Shown piece after piece: positions 22,593-36,284 of a stretch of DNA of 64,000 nt. The translations under genes and the position numbers were made by a program. Source of the DNA: Gonapodya sp. JEL0774 (taxonomy: Eukaryota; Monoblepharomycota; Monoblepharidomycetes; Monoblepharidales; Gonapodyaceae). The stretch covers positions 1-64,000 of the forward strand of contig JADIIX010000130.1 of NCBI GenBank assembly GCA_027604505.1, in the 5' to 3' direction. Under the pieces are notes generated by a model, which had not been told where the DNA came from, did not search any database, and was given only the letters and a program-made list of their open reading frames with translations. How positions within the stretch are numbered: the first letter of the stretch is position 1; every line of letters begins with the position of its first letter.

Positions 22593-25162
22593 TTAGTCGA
22601 GCAACTGCCGGAATCGTTCCTCCATCTCCTTGTTGAGCTTCTGGTATCTCTCTCGAATAACGGCTTCACCCTCAATCGGGTCTTCGAACTGAGATTGTGT
22701 ATGAGTGATTCAATGAGTTGACTGTGAATATTGCTGCTGACGAACAAGCATCAACCCGAACCTTCATGGAAGAAAGCTTATACATGATGTCTGACATCGA
22801 TTCTCTAATCTTGGCCCAGGTGATTTGGTTACTCGATGCCTCAACAGCGTGCGTGGCCATATCATAGAAGCCCATCATGTTGCGAAGCATCCCGACTGTC
22901 TTGTAGAATGGGCAGAATCGATCATACGACGAGTACCCGTTTTGCTGTAGGAAATCTTCTTTGATGATCTTGGCGATCTCGAGGGTGATTTTGTCGGTTT
23001 CCGCAAGTGCAGACTTTAACGTGGAAATGAGTTGTGGATGATCATTGAAACGGCTCGTACCGATGAATCGACGATCTAAAGTCACAGATGCATACGCACC
23101 TTTCCGACAAGTTGCACGATTTCCGAGAGATCTTCCTCCATCTGCAAGATTTCCTTGCATTTCGTGCGAAGTGCCGTGAAATCAGGGTCGAACTGCTCAT
23201 ACCACGGGTCGAGGGCCTTGGTGTACTTGGAATATGATATGTTCCAGTTCACCGAAGGGAAATGCTTACGCTGGGCCAGTTTTTTGTCAAGACCCCAGAA
23301 GACTTGCACAATGGAGAGCGTGGAGGATGTTACACTGCGAGAATGAACATGAGGAAAGGACAAAGACACAAAGTAGCATGAACTGCTCACGGGTCTGAGA
23401 AGTCACCACCCGGCGGGGAAACCCTTTCGATGCCAAACTCGGTGAGGTCAGACATCCTCGGGAGATCAAGAACTAAATAACATCCACTCACGCTCCGACG
23501 ATGGTTACAGATCCGTTTCTCTTAGGGCTACCCAAGCAGATAACTTTGCCAGACCGCTCGTAGAAAGATGCCAGTCGAGCTCCAAGGTAAGCTGGGTAAC
23601 CAGAATCGGCGGGCATTTCTGCAAGACGACCTGAAATCTCACGCAGAGCCTCCGCCCATCGCGAAGTGGAATCAGCCATCATGGCTACGTTCAATCCCTG
23701 GTCACGGAAGTATTCGGCCAAAGTAATACCAGTGTAAATGGATGCCTCCCGGGCAGCTACAGGCATGTTGGATGTGTTTGCGACAAGGGTCGTTCGTAGC
23801 ATGATGGATTCCTCACGACCCTCAACCATCATTTTGAGCTCAGGGAACTCCATGAGTACTTCAGCCATCTCGTTACCGCGCTCGCCACAACCAACGTAGA
23901 CGATGACGTCAGAGTTCGAGTATTTGGAGAGGGATTGGGAAATGACAGTTTTCCCGCACCCGAAGGCACCTGGAATAGCTGTAGTACCGCCTTGCACGCA
24001 GCTGTTGAAATGCAGAGGAAAATTGCTCACTTTTGATTCTAACCACGATCTGTTGTCGAAGAAGCAGCGAACTGCAATGAAACTTACGGAAAGAGACCAT
24101 CCAACACACGCTGGCCAGTCAACAGCGGGTGATCACCGGCAATCTTTTCGGTGACCGGGCGAGGAGAACGGACAGCCCAAACTTGAAGCATGGTGTATTT
24201 AGACTTTTCGCCCTCGAACTCTAGCTCAAGCACGGTGTCCTACAATTGAGGGAAGGGCAGATACGCCATGTTGCTTGGATTTTGCAGTTATCGATCCTGA
24301 TTGGCAGAGATGCCACCGACTCACGGCAATAGTGTAAGTGCCCTTGGGGGCGATGTAGGTGATAGTTCCACGGGCTTTCGGAGGAAGGATAATCCGGTGG
24401 CGGATAAGGGTGTTCTCGCGAACGATACCGTAGATGTCGCCGCCGGTTATGTGGTCGCCGACCTTGTAGTTCTGTGGCTCGAACTCCCAAGAGAGCTTCT
24501 TATCGAGTGAGGGGGTGTTAATACCGCGGGGGATAAAGATGCCCTTGGCGATTTCTTCGATTTTCTGTAATGGTCGGCGATCGAGGAATCAATAATTGTT
24601 GAAGATTGTGCGGGCGGAGAGCAAACTATGTTGAACAAACTCTAAGAATCACACACCTTGAGGGGACGTTGGATTCCGTCGAAAATATCTCCCATGATAC
24701 CCGGACCGAGTTCGACCGAAAGAGGTTTCCCGGTTTTCAGTACGGGGTCTCCAACAGTGAGACCCGCTGGAAAGTGGAGGATGTGTCATGCTTCGTTTAA
24801 ATTCAATTCTCAGATGCCGGTAGAAACACTACTCACAGGTCTCTTCGTATACCTGGATGGTGGCCTTATCCCCCTCGATCCTGATGACTTCACCAACTAG
24901 CTCCTGATGTCCGACACGGACCAACTCGTACATAGCCGATCCCACCATGCCCTCGGCGACGACGACTGCGCATTTCAAGAGCAGAGGAAATTTGTGAGCA
25001 GTAAGGAGTGAGCTGGAAATTTTGAGTCGCTTGCCCTCCAAGCGGAGGTGCTAGCTCCAGGTGATTGAGGGCTCACTCACCGGGACCAGAGACGGAGAAG
25101 ATGTACCCGAATGCGGACTCTGGAGCATCTTCCCAGGGGCCCCTTTGCTTCGCGAGGTCCAT
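22593..25162 (-). CDS. VMA1: V-type H+-ATPase catalytic subunit A
   Basis: This is a multi-exon gene on the minus strand. Exon 1 (25162-25081) gives [20 protein letters not shown] and joins to [20 protein letters not shown], the beta-barrel start of V-ATPase A. Later exons carry VLRTGKPLS-like and [11 protein letters not shown]-like segments, Walker [66 protein letters not shown] and, near the end, [19 protein letters not shown]. It ends with EERFRQLLD and the stop at 22593-22595. It is the catalytic ATP-hydrolysing subunit of the vacuolar proton pump. Introns visible include those near 25080-25050, 24830, 24650-24560, 24300, 24080-24000, 23490-23390, 23340, 23090 and 22690-22770. The site where S. 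cerevisiae VMA1 carries an intein is uninterrupted here. Confidence 0.95.
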
Positions 25163-25749
25163 AGCGCCGGCCTGGCAAGAAATGAATGTTTGCACAGCCG
25201 ATGTTTAGCATTCCAGAAATGTCGCGAGGCGATGGCGAAGCTCCACTGAGAAGCAGAGTAAATGGATGTAATGAACAGATTCTTTTTGCGACTGACCATT
25301 TTAATTGTGCTCTTTGGGATATTGGAGGGTGCGATTTGGTGTGCGGTCTGCGTCTGCGTCGGTCACTTGGGTTTATTATTGAGCAGTGTCGAACGGGCTG
25401 AGCCCACATACATCATATCCCCACCTCCTATGAAGTCTCTTACGACATCGTGTTATACGTCAAACTTTTTTTTTGTTACTTAATGTGTCGGTTCGGTGAT
25501 GAGGCCGAAAAACTCAATGACTGGGTGGTTTCTGACCTCCGTGATTAGAGCATAAAGTTCTCCCTATCTCAATCATGTTAAGTTTCGCATAATTTTCTTG
25601 TCAGTTCACATTTTGTTTGCTTTTACTGCTCAAAAAGTAGGTCTGGGGAAACGTCGCTCGATTTGTTTTGAGGTCTCTGGTTCTGGTGAGTCGTCGTCCT
25701 ATTTCACCCAAAAAGGTGGAGGGATATTGTCATCGCAGAACATCCGACC

Positions 25750-28700
25750 ATGACCACTCTCGACCTGGCAAACGCGGCAATGTTTGCGCCATTTTCCTCG
25801 CTGCCGCTTGATGTCACTGTGTCTTCGGCTGTTCCATCTCTGCAGCAGTCAGACGGGGGACCCAGCCCGAATCGCGTGCAACAACCAAATCCTCCCGCGG
25901 CCATCGTACAAATACCTTTTTCTTTATCTCCAATGTCTGCTCTCCAGCCACCCAGGATGCTCGCACCTGTTGCGGACAGTATGCAGGTGCTCACAGTGGT
26001 GGGACCTGGAGGAGAACAGTATCACCTCACCCCGTCGCAGCGTCAGCCGGACTCCTTGCCTCAGATTCAGCAGCTGGCTGTGATTTCTGGACCGGGGGTA
26101 CTCGCAGCAACTCAGGTTGCCCCGGAGGCAATCCCCACTGAAGATGGGATAGGGCCCCCATCACAACCACAGGATACCTTTCCGCAACAAACGGTGTCCG
26201 TCGCTACACTGGAATCGGTTTCGTCTGCGCTGGCGCAGACCATCCCCACCGTGCAGATGGTCCAGGCCGTACAGATGCCCACCAATGTTGTCCAGCCGCC
26301 TAGACCCTTGGGGTCTCAAATCCTTGCAGAGATCCTCCATCAACATCAAATCCACTCTCCGCAGACGCAGGACGCTGTATTAATGAGCTCAGGTTTGACG
26401 GTGCCGCAGGGAACCCCAGTTGACAATGCCACACAAACCCTTTCTCAATCCCAAAAGGAACATATTCTGGCCTCTTTTGCCGCCGCCAGCTTTCAACAGC
26501 AACAACAGCAACAATTACAGGAGCAAATGCAGCAGCAGCAGCATCAACTTCAGGAGCAAATGCAGCAGCAGCATCATCAACTTCAGGAGCGAATGCAGCA
26601 GCATCAACTTCAGGAGCGAATACAACAGCAGCACCAACTACAGGAACAGTACCACCAACAAATGCAAGAGCAGCACAATCATCTCTTACAAGATCAACAT
26701 CAGCAGCAACAGCAGTTACAGCATCATCACCAACAGCAAATTCTACAGCATAACCACCAGCAGCAACTTGCTGCTCAAACATCTGCCATATCTCCCCTAC
26801 TCGCTCCCGCCCCACTCGCAATGGGACGACTTGTCCACCAAACACACGGGCGAGCGTACTCCTATGGTGGTCAGACTACCAACACTAGCCGCTTCCGTGC
26901 TCACGCCCGCTCTCCCTCTCACTCTTCATTTGGTGTGGTGGGCCAATCTACGTCGAATGGAGTCGGCCTCGCCAACCTCCTCCAACAGGTGCAACTCCAG
27001 CAAGCTCATGCAATCCACGCGTCAGCACCCCATTCCTCGATGGTGCCCTCTACCACCCAACCTTCCTTTTCTCCCCAAATGCAGGGTCAGACCGTCTCGT
27101 ATGTGATGCTTCCCAGTGGAACAACTGTCACACACGTGTCGGTTCCCGCAAACGTCTCACCTTCTATGCAGGAACTGGTAGATTCCGGTGTAATTAGTAT
27201 GGGCCAGCATTCTTCTGTTGCGGCATTTGCCCAGAATGGCGCTGGAACCGTCACGGTCAACTTGGAGGATGAGGGCAACACTTTCAGCCAACCGCCTACG
27301 AGTTTGAGTGCCGTCGGTCAAGATAGTCAACCTGGCTCTCTCACAAACGGAGAATCCATTTCGAGTCTGCCACCTCTGCCTCCCCATATGTCCGTGATCG
27401 TGGATCCCAAGATACCTGATGCGACAGTTTCCGAACGGGATAGCGCGTTTGCCCATGCCATTAAGCGGACGCAGCTGCGGCGATCAGAGACCGGGGACTG
27501 TGTGGATGTCGTGAGTTGCGCGGTTTTCGATTCCCATTAATTGCAAAGTAGGCACTTAGAAAATTGCCGAATATTTCTTTCTAGAACTTGATTTTCAACG
27601 CTCCACCGCCGTCAGATCATCAGGAGACGGTAGATCCTCGAGCAATAGAATCCTTAGCTGACTCGGTCTCAATCTTTGCAACACCAAACGATTTGCCTGC
27701 TGCGGAGGTCGTACTCGTGGGAGGTGGTGCAGAAGAATTATCTGGAACACTGAAGACTACAGAAGATGGTGATGAGATGACCAACAGTTTTCCAAGAGCG
27801 ACGGTTGGGGCTAAGACCGTAGGCCCACCTCGTGTGCCGTTGGCCGTGGAACACGAGCAAAACCACTTGGAAGTGCGTGCTGAGCATCCCGAAACAGTTC
27901 CTGGTAGACTCAAACGACGCAGAGTCAGTGACATTGAAACTCCTTCGGTGGGAACCAAGCGCAAAACTCGCCCACGTGCGTCTGCCCTTTACACATCATC
28001 CGACAACTTATCCGCCGCAACGTCGCCCGACTTGGGTTTTGGAGAAGCGGCTGAGGCCGAAATGCCTGGCATAGACAGCGATGGATCTGACGCACCATCA
28101 AACTCATCAGATGACACAGACTACGCCAGTGGAAGGGAAACACGAAAGCGCTCTTCGAAATCCCAAACAAAAAGGAGTACCTCTGTTGCAAAAAGTTTCC
28201 GTACTGCGCAGATCGCGAAAGCTGCAGACATATCCGAACATCAAGTTGATTCATTGTCTACTATGCATGAAGTGTCTACGGATTCCGCTCGGCCATCCCG
28301 ATTGCGAGCCAGGCGATCGTCCGGGTCACGAAAGGTCAAGGCTGCAGTATCGCGTTTCGATGTGAAGACGATTGTTGTGAAAGCGTCAGATGCGCCAGAG
28401 GGATCGGATATACTACCGGATGGGGTCACAGCGGTGGTTTATCCATGCAGTGTGTGCGATAAGATATGGCCAAAGCTCTACAATCTAAAGGTGAGTTTTA
28501 CGTTTTCGGAAAATCGTATTCAGAGCTTTTGTTTCTCATTAAACATTGCCCTAGTCGCATCTGAAAACCCACATCAGCGAGCGTCCTTTCCATTGTAACC
28601 ACTGCACAGCAACGTTTGTGCGAGGGCATGACCTCAAGAGACACACTCGGCTGCATACCGGGGAGCAGCCTTTCTCTTGCGAGAAATGCCGAAAGAGATT

Positions 28701-28854
28701 CACCCGTTCAGGTGAGATCAAATGACCGTGATATGACATTCCACTGCCTTAATATCACACGCCTCAACAGATGCCCTTCGACGCCACAACCTCGTGGAGC
28801 AGTGTGACCTTGCCCGATCGGAAAGCGACTTGGACCTTGATTAAGGAATTAATT
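25750..28854 (+). CDS. Poly-Q C2H2 zinc-finger protein, probable transcription factor
   Basis: Four exons (25750-27510, 27585-28490, 28555-28711, 28771-28854) join in phase. The N-terminal 580 residues are Pro/Gln/Ser/Thr-rich with a long glutamine/histidine tract at 26495-26770. A second acidic, Ser-rich region with basic KRRR clusters follows. Three C2H2 fingers lie at the C-terminus: [20 protein letters not shown], then [19 protein letters not shown] and [19 protein letters not shown]. The linkers (SERPF, GEQPF) are of the TGEKP type, so DNA binding is likely. No close named orthologue is recognised. The last finger is split by the final intron. The start at 25750 is the first ATG of a long open frame. 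Confidence 0.82.
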
Positions 28855-29011
28855 ATGATTTGCATCCGTGTTATATTGGACTCTCACTCTCGCATGTTGC
28901 ATCATTCTGCCCTTCACGTTAGACGGAAAGTTACGCCTTGCACAATGTATATGATTGATTACATGATGTTTTCCTTGTTCCCACCCTCACCCGTGTTTGC
29001 CAGTTCATATT

Positions 29012-30241
29012 ATGGGATTCGCGACGCTAGAACCCTTCCTCCCTTCAAGTCTTTCAGCGAAACCTCTCAGTAATCCCGTACCTGCAGGCTATGGAGTCAA
29101 TTCAAAGGTTCCGTCACCGCACTTCATTGCTGTGATGGACACGATCGAAACCCCAGGACAATTCATTCTCCTGCACTTTATCTCAACGTTTCTTCATGGC
29201 CAAGGCGTCTCCAACAACCGGTTAGAAGGTCGCCCAAGAGTCATTCTCATAGCCTTTGTGGAAGTGTGGAATCACTGGGTGTCCGTTCTGTCGAAGCTGG
29301 TCAGTTCGGAATGAACTGAAGGCCCCTCTCACTACCCTCACTTATTCTAACCGCTTCGCTTACTTCGCGAAGGGATTGAATCTTGAAGGGCGCCGAGAGA
29401 TGGGCGCGCTTGTCTTCGTCGATGGCCATTCGGGACTCTGCGAGAACTCACTTCCCACAGAAGATGGGTTTTACGGAACTGCACGCGTTCCAAATCACCA
29501 AATTAATCTCTCGAGGGGACTTTTATCACCTGGAGTGGTTGAAGATGCAATATCTACATTGCGTGCCATTCTTCACCCAATTGGAAACCCACAGCACCCA
29601 GCCAACGAAATGTCGATTGATGGACCAACGGTTGTAGTAGTTGATGATTTGACTGCACTGTTGTACGCTGAATCTTGTCTGGAGGGTGTCTTGGAGTTTC
29701 TGGACGCATTGCGAACTCTAACGACAGAAGTACGTACCTACCAACCTCACTGATTTCAGTCGACGCTCGGCTGTACCGTAGATTCTGGCTCTATTCTCAT
29801 GTTTATCATGTCATGCCTGCAAGGCAAACTGCTCTCTGCTTGTCCTCTCGCACTCGAACTTTGAGATTGATCAGTCATCAATCGACCTGCCATCGGAACA
29901 AATGACCTCCCTCGGAACCGATTTGGATCAGGTGATTCTGAACAGGCACATTGAGCATGTTGCGGATGTCAGTTTTCGAGTCCGACCATTTGAGCATGGT
30001 GTCACGCGAGATGTGAATGGCGAGGTGAAGTCAATGGTCGCCCTTCACATACCAGATAACCATGCACTGATATGTACTTTCTGTCGATCATTATTCGTTG
30101 CGTCCTTGATCAATGGAGGTCACTATTCGAAATAGCTGGAATTCTCAGGAAGGTCCCTCGAAATGTCAGCGACTTACATATAAACTCACTGAAACCAATG
30201 TAGTGTTTTACGCAAGGGGTTTAGCTTTCGGTATTATTTGA
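29012..30241 (+). CDS. ELP6: Elongator complex subunit ELP6
   Basis: Four exons (29012-29299, 29373-29729, 29824-30024, 30149-30241) join in phase to 312 residues. ELP6 is a RecA-like, catalytically inactive ATPase-fold subunit of the Elp4-5-6 ring, which supports tRNA wobble-uridine modification. Visible signs are GQFILLHFISTFLHGQG, VILIAFVEVWNHWVSVLSKLGL, PTVVVVDDLTALLYAESCLEG, NCSLLVLSHS, HVADVSFRVRPFEHGVTRDVNGE and the C-terminal YKLTETNVVFYARGL. No P-loop is present, as expected. The donor of the last intron (GTGAAG) was chosen by phase and by the family's C-terminus; the other ends are standard. Assignment is by recalled pattern and fold logic. Confidence 0.7.
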
Positions 30242-30388
30242 TATCCACATCACCGGATCACCAAAACCTTTTCCCTCCCCTTCCCCCCTTGATCACCGGC
30301 TCTCGCCTGTGTCATTGTGGCCTTACTTCTGAGCGAACTCTGGACTTGTACATTACAAACGAATGAACGGTAATCACTGATAACATAC

Positions 30389-33300
30389 TCATATACTGTA
30401 AATGAGTCCTTCTTTGGCGACGTTTGTCCAATCACTATTTGTTACGCGGAGACTTTCCCTCACAACCACTTCACTACTCTCCCATGTAACAAAAAAGAGA
30501 TCGAGATTTTGTCCTGACTCGTCAAGTTCCCAATTGGGAGCCTCCCTCACCTCTACTGTCCCTGTTTGTGAAATTGTTGAATTGCGACGGAATGTGAATC
30601 TGATCCACCACTTCCACCCTGCCGCAGTACCCTTGCGAACCGCCGGGTAACTGGAAAGCGAACTTCCCAATTCTTTGTTCTCGATCGCAGTGGTGATAGG
30701 ATCGAATGCCCTCGGCGGCTCAAGTAGTCCGACGGAGCCGCCTTCCAACAAACGACCCACGTCTCCCAGGTCGTACTTGACTCCAGCTTCGGCATCCGGA
30801 CGCCAATCCCGCGTCCTGCCACGGTATATACTGATGATATCACTCAGCCGCCACAAAGCTTTCGGGACTGGCTCGAACTCCTCCACTGAATCTACACGCA
30901 ATCCTTTTCCGCCCTCTTTAATCCTTTGCTCAATATAAGAACCGATGCACGCATCATTCACCTTGATATCAACGCTTTCTTTCGTGATATCGTCGGGAAA
31001 GTATGGCGGCGGCCACGTGTCCCATCGTTGATAGAAAAGCCCGAGGACAAATTCATCTAACACAATGGCCACCGAGTGCACCGCCCCTTCGAGAACGATA
31101 CCAGCAACTGCGTACTGCCTCATCTGTTGACCGTCATCAGGTTCAGGCGAAGTTTCTTCCACAGCCGGAAGCAGAGACTGCAATAGCTTCTCCATGTGTT
31201 CCTGGCTCCACCATCCCCTTCGATTTACTGGTAGATCCAGCCCAAATGTCGACGCTGCCCGATAAAGTCCATCGAGTACGATCGCACCAACTGTCTGGTC
31301 TTTCACCAACAGTACAAACGACGCAATGTCAAAGGGAACAGAACCTTTCCGTCTGCTTGCTTCCTTCGGGTATTCCCGAATGTGGATTGCAATAGTCTGA
31401 GTTCCCCAACCGATGTCAACTCGAGCGACTGCATCTACGGAAAACGAACGATAAAGCTCAAGATGAGTCGCTGGATCCAGGTCCTCGTCTGTTGCTTCCG
31501 TGCGAATGTACGGTAAAGGAAACAAAGGGTGGAAAAAATAGATTCTCCGATCGGAGACCAGAACGTAGACAGGCTGTTCTACCATATCCAACGCCGATGT
31601 CGCTAATGGTGCTGGATGGGGAACCCCGTTTGGAAGTGGCGGCTTTGCTCCAAAAGTAAAGGGTGACGAGCCTCCTGAGACTTTGTGCGGTTGGTAAGAA
31701 GAAGAGAAAGCACCTGGTTGGTGAATGTAGGAGGTCTGCACAACATCGGGTCACAAATGATTACAATGTGGAAAGCACATCTCACTCAATAACTCTCACC
31801 GGTGTCCATACCAGGACCTTTTCATCTTCCCGAGCGATGGCTTCGATTTTGAGCCAAAATAGTAGGGAGTTTCCCAGTTCCTGGAAAGGGATAGATTGAT
31901 CGCCCTCGTCGCCTTGAGATTCGTCCCGTGCTGCTAAAAGCGATGACAGTCCGAAAGACAATGCCGACAAGGTGGGCACTTCCCGGAAAAGAGGATCCAA
32001 CGAAGTACTCTCCGGAGAACTGCTCTGTTCTTTGTCGTCTCGAACACGCTTCTTTTCGTCAATCTGAGAGGTCTTGGTGGAAGTATCGTGACCGTCATCG
32101 ACGATCACAGGAATAGCAGGAACATCCCATCTGGAGACTTCTTCCTCAATCTTTCTCTTCGCCCTCATCTCCCTCTCAGCATCCATCGCCACCCTCCTCG
32201 ACAAAGCTCCAAGCACCACGTCGGGGTGATATTGATCAGTCCTTTCGGTTGACTGGTCCCTCTTCTCGACAGTCTCAGGGATCACTTTGGGAGTCGCCGC
32301 ATCTGCAGCTTTCAGGACAGCATCCGCCAACGATCCGATCGGTACAATGGATACCTTAAGCTCTCCTCTCGCAGCTGTCGTATCCGCATTCGTATTATCG
32401 CCATCAACCGCGGGTCTGGAGAGCCCGTTCAACAAAATTTCGTTCCTCCCTTGGCTGTCGCCGTCATTCGGTGAGCTTGTGCCACTGGGTTTTATGACAC
32501 CAGTCAAACCAGAGGCAGACCTTCCAATTCTTCTCTTCGCCAGCTTTCTGTGATGTGCGACCTCGCCAGTTGATCCTTCTCCTTCACCATCTTCATCCCC
32601 TCCAGTAGTATCGATCTGATTTATAAGGTTCAGGCGAAGAACACGAGTTGATGCAGAGGAAGATGCACCACCTGGTGACTTGTCACGAGTTTTCCTAAGT
32701 GACAAGGTGGGAAATGACAGTTCACGGTGGAGATCGCGTCTCCGCCGCTGAGCATTCGGGGTCGGTGGATTATTGGGCGATGGTGCGGGAGTTGTGACAG
32801 CCGCCGAGGTAAATTTAAACAATTGCAAAGTAGATGATGACACAGCTTCTGGCTGCAGGTCCGTTTCGGGAGCTGTTGGGAGAGCGATTAGGTCATTCGA
32901 AAGAGCCAGTTTACCAGTTAGTCCCGCTTCGTCCGCATCCCCTGCCTTCTTGACGGCACGTTCATCTACAGGTGCTTCTTCTTCTCGAATTTCCGTTTGC
33001 ACACCTAAGCCCTCTGAGGATGATGATTGTAATGGCTCCACCGTCTCAGTTATTAGAGGCACTGCCCGCACCCTTTTTCCAATAACAATTGGTGCTCCCA
33101 GACCTTTTCCTAAAGCGGCCGCAGCAGCAGTTCCTGCTCGTGCGAACTTGCGCTTAGGCACCCCGGTGGGATGAGTGCTCACGAAAGTACCTTGATTGGC
33201 AGACGCTGTCAAGGAAGTAGTGATACCCGCTCCAGAGCCTGAAGCGCTCTTAGGGGAAGCCCCCCATAGCTCGGCTGCTGAGGCAGACGAACCGGCTGTG

Positions 33301-35617
33301 GACGGCCCTCCCACATGTCCGGTTGCCGCTGCCAGAGCTGTATCGAGCTTCGGTGGGCGAAGGGGTTCGTTGGCACGAGTTAAACGGAGCGACAATGCCA
33401 CCTCGATGTCTGAAGAAGTGGGCGTCTTGCCGTTGATTGAGAGGTTTTCGGGAGTTGAGTGGTACGAGAGTATCGTGGGAAGGTAGTCACGCTGCGGAAA
33501 TCAGGAGACGCCGATGCAACTTTAACCACAGGTATCGGAACAATGCAAAAGCAGGAACTGACTTCAGCAGCCAAAGGGTTTCCCTCAAGCCACAAATCCT
33601 TGATCCCTGTGCAGCGCACCACAATGTCTACTATTCCGTCCACCAGCGCAATCTGATTGCCGGCGATATCTAAAGTCTCGAGGTGTGGAGACCGTTCTGC
33701 GACTTCAGCGAGAGACGTAACCGAGTTTTTTCGCAAGCGCAAAATTTGGAGCTTGTTTCCAACAGGAAGGCCACTGAGCGACGTGAGAAGGTTCGAGGAG
33801 AGGTCGATGTTGCGGAGAGACGTGGGGAGATATGAGGGGATCTGTTGGAAAAGATTATCTCGAAGAATGAGCACGGAGAGTCTTGGAGTATGATGGAAGA
33901 GTGCGGCCGGGAGGTGTGTCAGCGAGTTTCCGGACAAATTGAGAGCAAGTAGATTCGGTAGTAGGGGCTGCCGAGAGGAGCTGGAAGACGCCGAGGAGCT
34001 GGACAATAGCGTTGAAGATCCTGAAATGGTTGGACTTCCCAGCAGAAGTTCACCACCATCCCTGAGTCCCTGCTTCATGATGAGCTCCTTGAGTCCTATC
34101 CTTACCACGTCCCAATCACCTAGTGCTGCGGGTCCGAGTCTGTGCATCTCCAAACTCTCCAGTTTAGGGAACCACCGCGCGAGCATGGGGAGTTCCGTGC
34201 GTGAGGGTGGATGTGCTATCCTTCGCTTTCCAACTGGTGCGAGCCGCAAATGGGTAATTCTTCGGAAGAAGTGGAAGAGGAGGAGCAGCGCTTCCGTCGG
34301 TGGTAACGTGCGAGAGCTGGGGAGATGAGAACGAGATGAGGGGCGGGATCCTGCACCCGCACCTGAGGACGAGGAGAGAGACGAGGAGCTGTTTGCGCGA
34401 AACCATGTGAAAGATGGGGGAGGTTCGGCTGGAGACAAGGGGGGGGAGTTTGCGCGCGTCGATGGTGAAGGTGCAAAAGTCACGGTGTGGCTAGGAGGGT
34501 GAGGGATTAACGGCTTCGCAATTGGGAGGGATGGGTCAGCGGGGATTATCGGAGTGGGGCCGTTGCCGTTCCCCTCTGTTGCGACAGTGGAGTCAAATGG
34601 CGATGGTGCAGATAAAGTAGGCGTAGAGCTAGAGACTGCTGTGTTCGATGGTTGAGGTGCGCCGTCCAAAATGTGCTTCACAGTGGCCATCTTCTCGAAT
34701 CTAGATATAATGTAAACCAGATGGTGCACATCGACGGAAAAGATTGTGTCCGGCATGTTTTCCAAAGGCGAGTCCAATGCGATGGGCAGGCGATCTCTTG
34801 AGTGACGGTCCAAGTCTGCGTCTGCTGAGTTCACGAGAGAACTGCCGCGAGAAGGGGGTCGTGCCGCCCCGCCATCCACCACGAGCAAAGACTGCGAGAA
34901 GGCGGTATCAGCAGCGGCAGCAGCTTTTGCAGCCGTGCGCGCCCTAGCTGCGGCCCGCTCAGCTCTTGTGTGGGGCGTAGTTTTCCCATCCTGTGCCCCT
35001 TGGTTGTCCTTTGCGCGGGAAAAGGTGGAGAAAAGACTGGCAAAAGACCTGCTTGAGCCCGAGTCGGATCCCGCACGACGATGTCGGGATCGTGATGGGG
35101 GTGATTGTGCTGCGCTGCCCGGCACGAGAGACTGAGCGGAATCATTCGCTGAGACTGCGGACAAATGGGGCAGGGAGGAGACGGAATCTTCACCAGGAGG
35201 TAGAAAACGACCTTCATTCTTGTGGACATACTGTTGTGTGAAATTGTGAGCGGCATGGTTCCCGAAAATGACGTGTGGGTCAGATAAGGCACGAGCGCCA
35301 GTGGAGCGCGCAAGAAGGCTGACATGTGTCCCCCCAAAACCTCTTTGAGCAACCCTACTTCTCCCTACAAGTTCCCTGGTGTACAGTTACCTTCTGCCCC
35401 GATCCAACTGGTTAACCGGCTCTCCTCCCGTAAGTGGTGAAGGTTTAAGCGCACCCCAACATAGCAAAGTACTCCCTCATCTACTCACCGCTGCGAGGGC
35501 CTGCACAAGCGTGTCGCCATCGATCACGTCCCCTGCTTCTGCACCGTTTGCACTTCCGTTCCCGTTGGCTGTGGTGTGTACAAGCGTCTCACTGCGAACC
35601 CCCTTCGCATCCTCCAT
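30389..35617 (-). CDS. Large LRR protein, STK11IP-like
   Basis: This is a minus-strand gene of roughly 1,500 residues. A short first exon (35617 to about 35490) begins MEDAKGVRSETLVHTT. A small exon near 35350-35230 is followed by a long exon to about 33500 containing a Ser/Pro-rich stretch, FPKLESLEMHRLGP, and LRRs (LLALNLSGNSLTHLP, LSVLILRDNLFQQIP, LRNIDLSSNLLTSL, LQILRLRKNSVTSL, LETLDIAGNQIALV, IKDLWLEGNPLA). After a short intron near 33490 an exon runs to about 31787 (YRVTTFSYF, then a long disordered region). Splice phase TP|TSYIH joins the last exon 31741-30389, which has a possible beta-rich domain (PVYVLVSDRRIYFF). Order and layout resemble STK11IP (LKB1-interacting protein), but only the LRR part is convincing. 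It is divergent from the coiled-coil gene at 36285. Confidence 0.68.
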
Positions 35618-36284
35618 CGTTTGAAGAGAAAAGTTTTCCTGTTACCCGCAGCGTCCACCAATAGCACTAATCGTGGAGAGCGAATTGCTTTGACAGTTTT
35701 GACGCTGCTGGGGTTCACCGAAGCAGCGATCACTGTAATATGTATGTAATCAGTCTGATGCTTCATCAAGCTGCACGTTCAGAAAGTTACAAACAACGTA
35801 AAAGTCACTGTACGGTAACGCCCCAATTGAACCAAAAATTATAGACGAATGGTTTTTTTTACTTGGTCGTGGTACCCAAGTTATCTCCTGACGCAGAGCG
35901 TTTCTACAGGTTTACAAACGTATCTTTCACGTATCCTTGGAGCATCTGGATGGTGGATTAGATACAGATTGCGCGTTGATATTTTTGTGCACCACTACGG
36001 CCTATCCTGCCTTGCAGCCTCACTCTTGAGTCTGACGGTGGCAGGGTTTTTATGAGAGAATATTAGAGATAAGAAATTGTCAGTAGCTTATGCGGTAATG
36101 GAAGCAGGAACAAACTTGGATGCAATATAAATGACAGACTTGGTGTTTGTGCAGTTCAAGCGCAAAAGGGTTTCGAAGAGGACAAACAAGTTACACCACG
36201 CGCTCAACTTGGTACATACGCAACGAGAGGACTTGATCCAAATTTGCCTCTTCTTCTCGGCCGACACGTCGTTCGCCCGAGTGA
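35618..36284. other. Intergenic region between divergent genes
   Basis: This 667-bp stretch holds no supported gene. It separates the start codons of the STK11IP-like gene and the coiled-coil gene, so both promoters should lie here. A 68-codon open frame at 35849-36055 shows no family feature. Confidence 0.5.

Noticed and set aside
26300-26845. 181-codon open frame on the minus strand rich in Ala/Val
   Set aside because: It is the antisense of the CAG/CAA glutamine tract of the zinc-finger gene; its composition is fully explained by that.
32287-33174. Two open frames on the plus strand inside the STK11IP-like gene
   Set aside because: Both are antisense shadows of the Ser/Pro-rich disordered region.
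35849-36055. 68-codon frame in the 35.6-36.3 kb intergenic region
   Set aside because: No homology feature, no splice context; probably chance.
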